A stretch of DNA of 8,197 nt from Candidatus Gastranaerophilales bacterium (GTDB taxonomy: Bacteria; Cyanobacteriota; Vampirovibrionia; Gastranaerophilales; Gastranaerophilaceae): contig CALURE010000065.1 in the NCBI GenBank assembly GCA_944323095.1, positions 1-8,197 on the forward strand, given 5' to 3'. Of this stretch, positions 5,731 to 8,197 are shown in pieces; the first letter of the stretch is position 1; each line of letters starts with the position of its first letter. The notes below the pieces were generated by a model. It saw nothing but the letters and a program-made list of their open reading frames with translations, was not told where the DNA came from and made no database searches. The position numbers and the translations under genes were made by a program.

Positions 5731-6275
5731 TGGGAATGTCAGCAGGTCAAGCAAGATTATTAAGTATTACAGCAAAATTAACAGATAATGAATTAAGATC
5801 ACAAATGATAACTAATTCAAAATTACGTCTTTCTGATAAATCTTCTGAAATTAGTGATAAATATATGAATTCATTGAATTCACAGCAGCTTATGCTTGCA
5901 AACTATAATGACAGCGGCGATAAAAATTATGAAAAATTAACAGTAAATTCTCTTTTATCTTTCAGCGAATTGAAAAATCAATACTGTCTTGTAAATTCAT
6001 ATGGAAAAATTTTGGCATTACCGGAAGATATAAAAAATTATGAAAACAGTTCTTCACTTGATATGTTTTTATCATATTATGTTGACAGTACTGAAAATGA
6101 TGAATATTATGAATATTTAAAACACTTATATGGAAGTAATTATTCTGATTTTTTCAATTCAGAAGATTACTATGATATTTTTAATACATTATCAGATACC
6201 GGAACCGATTTGATAAATAAAGCTGTCACTTATGATGATATTACAAATACATATATTCATCAAATATTTCTTTAA
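5730..6275 (+). CDS. N-terminal part of a frameshifted large surface/secreted-type protein (MGMSAGQARLL family)
   Basis: The first 181 codons of a large protein of unknown function. It begins MGMSAGQARLLSITAKL, followed by an amphipathic helix (about residues 5-55) with Asn/Ser/Gln-rich turns. The rest is rich in Tyr, Ser, Asn and Asp. There is no Sec signal peptide. The start is well supported: AAAGGA ends 8 nt before the ATG, and the next copy at 8131 starts identically. Frame 1 ends at a TAA at 6273-6275, but the -1 frame is open from 6239 and continues directly into the 6299-7975 coding region. The two are therefore almost certainly one ancestral gene of about 748 codons, broken by loss of one base, for example in the CAAATA at 6261-6266. 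If the break is real this gives a short N-terminal fragment. The long N-terminal helix recalls flagellar axial proteins, but that is inference from layout only. Confidence 0.78.
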   Translation: MGMSAGQARLLSITAKLTDNELRSQMITNSKLRLSDKSSEISDKYMNSLNSQQLMLANYNDSGDKNYEKLTVNSLLSFSELKNQYCLVNSYGKILALPEDIKNYENSSSLDMFLSYYVDSTENDEYYEYLKHLYGSNYSDFFNSEDYYDIFNTLSDTGTDLINKAVTYDDITNTYIHQIFL

Positions 6276-6277
6276 TT

Positions 6278-6325
6278 CAAAAAGATTCATCAGGTGTTTT
6301 GCAAAAAGATTCAAATGGCTGTTAT
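6278..6325 (+). repeat. Imperfect 24-bp tandem repeat near the frameshift
   Basis: CAAAAAGATTCA occurs at 6278-6289 and again at 6302-6313, 24 bp apart. In the frame of the downstream region the two units encode QKDSSGVL and QKDSNGCY. The second halves have diverged. The repeat lies within 20 bp of the inferred frame break and contains runs of five A. Confidence 0.45.
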
Positions 6326-7975
6326 ATTTTGGATATTACCGCATATCAGGAGCTTATAAATACACCATGGGAGGTAAATGCAGGTTTAAGCGGAAAATTA
6401 TGCGGTGGAGAATTTGGTAAATGGTTCGCTGCAGTTGATGATATGCCTGTGATCGAATTCCCTGAAAAACCTGATCAATCTCAATATCAAATGCAAATTA
6501 ATACTGTAAGTTCATTGTGGAATGATTTTTTATCTGCCATAGGTCAGGGAGGATGCTGGGATGAAGCTAATACAAGACCTAAAACAGGTAATCATATCGA
6601 ACATATTTTGACTCACCTTTTGGAATCAGGTGAGACATATACAACAAGTGACGGTAAAACTTTTACAATGCTTACTGATGCAGATGGACATACATCAACC
6701 GCAGGTCAGTCAGATGGTAATTGGGAGTTTGAGCAGGAGCAGCAGGCACAAGCTTTGAGAAATATTTTTAAAAGTAATAGTGCATTGAGTGAAATACAGC
6801 AATCAATTATTGATACTTATTATAAGTCAGTTGTTATGTATGGATACGCTTCTAATAAATCAGCAATGGGAATTACCGGTACAACGGTAAATTTCGCAAA
6901 AACAGATGCTGATAAACAGGCTGATAATACTGAAGTTGAAAATAAACTGGCGATTTTTAATGCCGCAGAAACACTGCTTAATCAATTTAAAGAAATCGAA
7001 GCACAGGCACAAGCCGATAAAGATGCAGCTACAGCGGATTATAATGATAAAAAGGCTCTTTATGAAGCATCCATCGGAACTTCTATGGAAGAACAATGCA
7101 AAACGGATATGCTTGCTGCCAAAACTGTAAAAACTAATGCCGAAACTGCTTATAATACAGCTAAAACAAATAGAGAAAATTATGAATCAGGAAATTATAT
7201 TAACGCAAAAAATGATTACGATGCTGCAGTCGCAGAACAGGCAGTAGAATATAAAGTTTGTAGTGCATCTGATACAGGTAACGATGCTAGATTGATGGCA
7301 GAAACTGTTGATTTATTAGATAGAATTAAAAATGCAGTACAATATCAGTGGGTTGATGATACCGCAGCATTTGCAAATGCTGTTGCCTCTTATAATTCAC
7401 AAATTTTAAATCTCCAAAGTCAATTAGACAGCGAGCTTGTTTTATGGGCTGAAAATATTGAAAATAAACGTGAAAATTTTAAAACCGAACTTGATAAATT
7501 AAATAATATTCCGCTAGAGGCACTTGACAAAAATGATTTAAAATATCAGTGGTATAAAAATCTCTGGTTCAGAATGGGGTCAGGTGAAAAGCAAAATTAT
7601 AAGGAAATAGACTTAAATCTGATTAATAATTCAGAATGGCTTCAATTTGCTCTTGAACATGGAATTTTGACACTTGAACAGTCTGTATTTTCAGAAACAG
7701 GTTCTTTGCAGTATCCAGAAATCGGAACTTATGACTGGAAGTCTGTAAGCTACACAAATGCACCGGACTTTGTATCGCAGGAAAATGAGTCAGCAATTGC
7801 ACTTGCAGAAGCTAAATACAAAAATGAAATGCAGGAAATTGAAAATAAAGATAAAAAATATGATCAGGATTTGAAAAAACTTGATACTGAGCATAGTGCG
7901 CTGCAGACAGAATATGAATCATTAAAGAGTACAATAGACAAGAATGTTGAAAGATCATTTAAAGCATTTTCATAA
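6299..7975 (+). CDS. C-terminal part of the frameshifted large surface/secreted-type protein
   Basis: Main body of the same protein, 558 codons if counted from the TTG at 6299; the frame is open back to 6239. The TTG has no convincing ribosome binding site, and the sequence before it (NISLIQKDSSGV) reads as ordinary protein, so I treat this as the downstream half of a gene starting at 5730. Residues about 1-60 form a compact region rich in aromatics and Gly. Residues 143-185 are Gln-rich and helical. Residues 211-318 form an Ala/Lys/Glu-rich likely coiled coil (AAETLLNQFKEIEAQAQADK, later TAYNTAKTNRENYE). Residues 355-400 form another helix, and 494-558 a strongly charged C-terminal coiled coil ending RSFKAFS. 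No membrane segment, LPXTG or autotransporter domain is seen. Helices at both ends around a variable middle suit a filament-forming or exported axial protein. That is a hypothesis. Confidence 0.75.
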   Translation: MQKDSNGCYILDITAYQELINTPWEVNAGLSGKLCGGEFGKWFAAVDDMPVIEFPEKPDQSQYQMQINTVSSLWNDFLSAIGQGGCWDEANTRPKTGNHIEHILTHLLESGETYTTSDGKTFTMLTDADGHTSTAGQSDGNWEFEQEQQAQALRNIFKSNSALSEIQQSIIDTYYKSVVMYGYASNKSAMGITGTTVNFAKTDADKQADNTEVENKLAIFNAAETLLNQFKEIEAQAQADKDAATADYNDKKALYEASIGTSMEEQCKTDMLAAKTVKTNAETAYNTAKTNRENYESGNYINAKNDYDAAVAEQAVEYKVCSASDTGNDARLMAETVDLLDRIKNAVQYQWVDDTAAFANAVASYNSQILNLQSQLDSELVLWAENIENKRENFKTELDKLNNIPLEALDKNDLKYQWYKNLWFRMGSGEKQNYKEIDLNLINNSEWLQFALEHGILTLEQSVFSETGSLQYPEIGTYDWKSVSYTNAPDFVSQENESAIALAEAKYKNEMQEIENKDKKYDQDLKKLDTEHSALQTEYESLKSTIDKNVERSFKAFS

Positions 7976-7988
7976 AATATATTGAATA

Positions 7989-8035
7989 TTAAGAAATGTA
8001 AATATTGCTTAAAAATAGTCTAAAACGCATATGAG
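7989..8035 (+). promoter_or_regulatory. Candidate promoter region of the second tandem copy
   Basis: TTAAGAAATGTAAA at 7989-8002 is identical to 5592-5605. Aligning the two regions places TATGAG (8030-8035, 4 of 6 to the -10 consensus) opposite the TATAAT of copy 1. Copy 2 has no TGn extension, so it is predicted to be weaker. Downstream, the leader differs. It keeps CCGATT (8093-8098) about 22 bp before CGAAAGGAAA (8115-8124), as in copy 1, and has its own short stem CGATT/AATCG (8094-8098 with 8112-8116). It also carries a direct repeat AAGGAAATTT at 8048-8057 and 8118-8127. Confidence 0.4.
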
Positions 8036-8130
8036 AGGAGTGTTAAAAAGGAAATTTTTATAATCATTAATTAAAGTTTTATAAGTATTTAACCGATTAA
8101 ATAATTAAGTAAATCGAAAGGAAATTTATC

Positions 8131-8197
8131 ATGGGAATGTCGGCCGGTCAGGCAAGATTATTAAGCATAACAGCAAGATTGACTGATAATGAATTAA
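8131..8197 (+). CDS. Start of a second MGMSAGQARLL-family protein, cut by the window end
   Basis: Twenty-two codons are visible, reading MGMSAGQARLLSITARLTDNEL, the same as the first copy except one Lys to Arg change. Over the 67 shared bases there are 8 differences; seven are synonymous third-position changes, so the N-terminus is under protein-level selection and the duplication is not recent. The Shine-Dalgarno AAAGGA ends 8 nt before the ATG, exactly as at 5730. The gene follows the first copy by 155 bp in the same direction, so this is a tandem paralogue array. Length and intactness cannot be judged. Confidence 0.85.
   Translation, partial: MGMSAGQARLLSITARLTDNEL

Noticed and set aside
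6255..6275. Programmed -1 ribosomal frameshift
   Set aside because: No X XXY YYZ slippery heptamer is in frame before the stop, and no stable downstream hairpin is evident. An indel is simpler.
6860..7130. Open frames on both strands inside the large tandem-family gene
   Set aside because: Shadows of the Ala/Lys-rich coiled-coil coding region; their own translations look like translated out-of-frame repeats.

Overview
The window looks like a low-GC, gut-type bacterial genome. My best guess is the non-photosynthetic cyanobacterial relatives (Melainabacteria/Gastranaerophilales). That guess rests on remembered family resemblance: a pilin signal reading A|FTLAEVLITLGIIG, a pilin C-terminus with a DINGQKGPN stretch and an AWVIQMGNMDYL stretch, and large proteins starting MGMSAGQARLLSITA. 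It is not a database result.

Layout. Positions 1-233 hold repeat material: a paired-hairpin palindromic element (21-114) and a GC-rich hairpin (163-185). A type IV pilin-like gene (+, stop at 1028) reads out of this repeat DNA and carries its prepilin signal motif twice. Tail-to-tail with it is a two-gene minus-strand operon: a single-domain receiver protein (2804-2442), then a PilB/GspE-type ATPase (2439-1057) that keeps a Walker A motif but has lost most other catalytic boxes. The operon has a clear extended -10 promoter at 2842-2850. A plus-strand helical protein of unknown function (2977-3819) overlaps by 14 bp the end of a convergent minus-strand hybrid sensor kinase (5485-3806: degenerate receiver, GAF, HisKA, HATPase).

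From 5592 to the end lies the start of a tandem family of large, probably surface or secreted proteins. The first copy (5730-7975, about 748 aa if continuous) is split by a -1 frameshift between about 6239 and 6275. The next copy begins at 8131 and runs off the window. Both have a conserved 14-bp upstream block and the same spacing from Shine-Dalgarno to ATG. Copy 1 also has a long leader in which a 12-bp perfect inverted repeat buries the ribosome binding site and start codon.

How it may work together (inference): the kinase and receiver, on the same strand and about 1 kb apart, could form a phosphorelay. The receiver's co-transcribed partner is a possibly non-catalytic pilus-type ATPase, so the output could be on pilus or secretion machinery rather than transcription. 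The pilin and the tandem surface proteins are candidate clients, but nothing in the sequence proves this. I see no tRNA, rRNA, CRISPR array, transposase or integrase.
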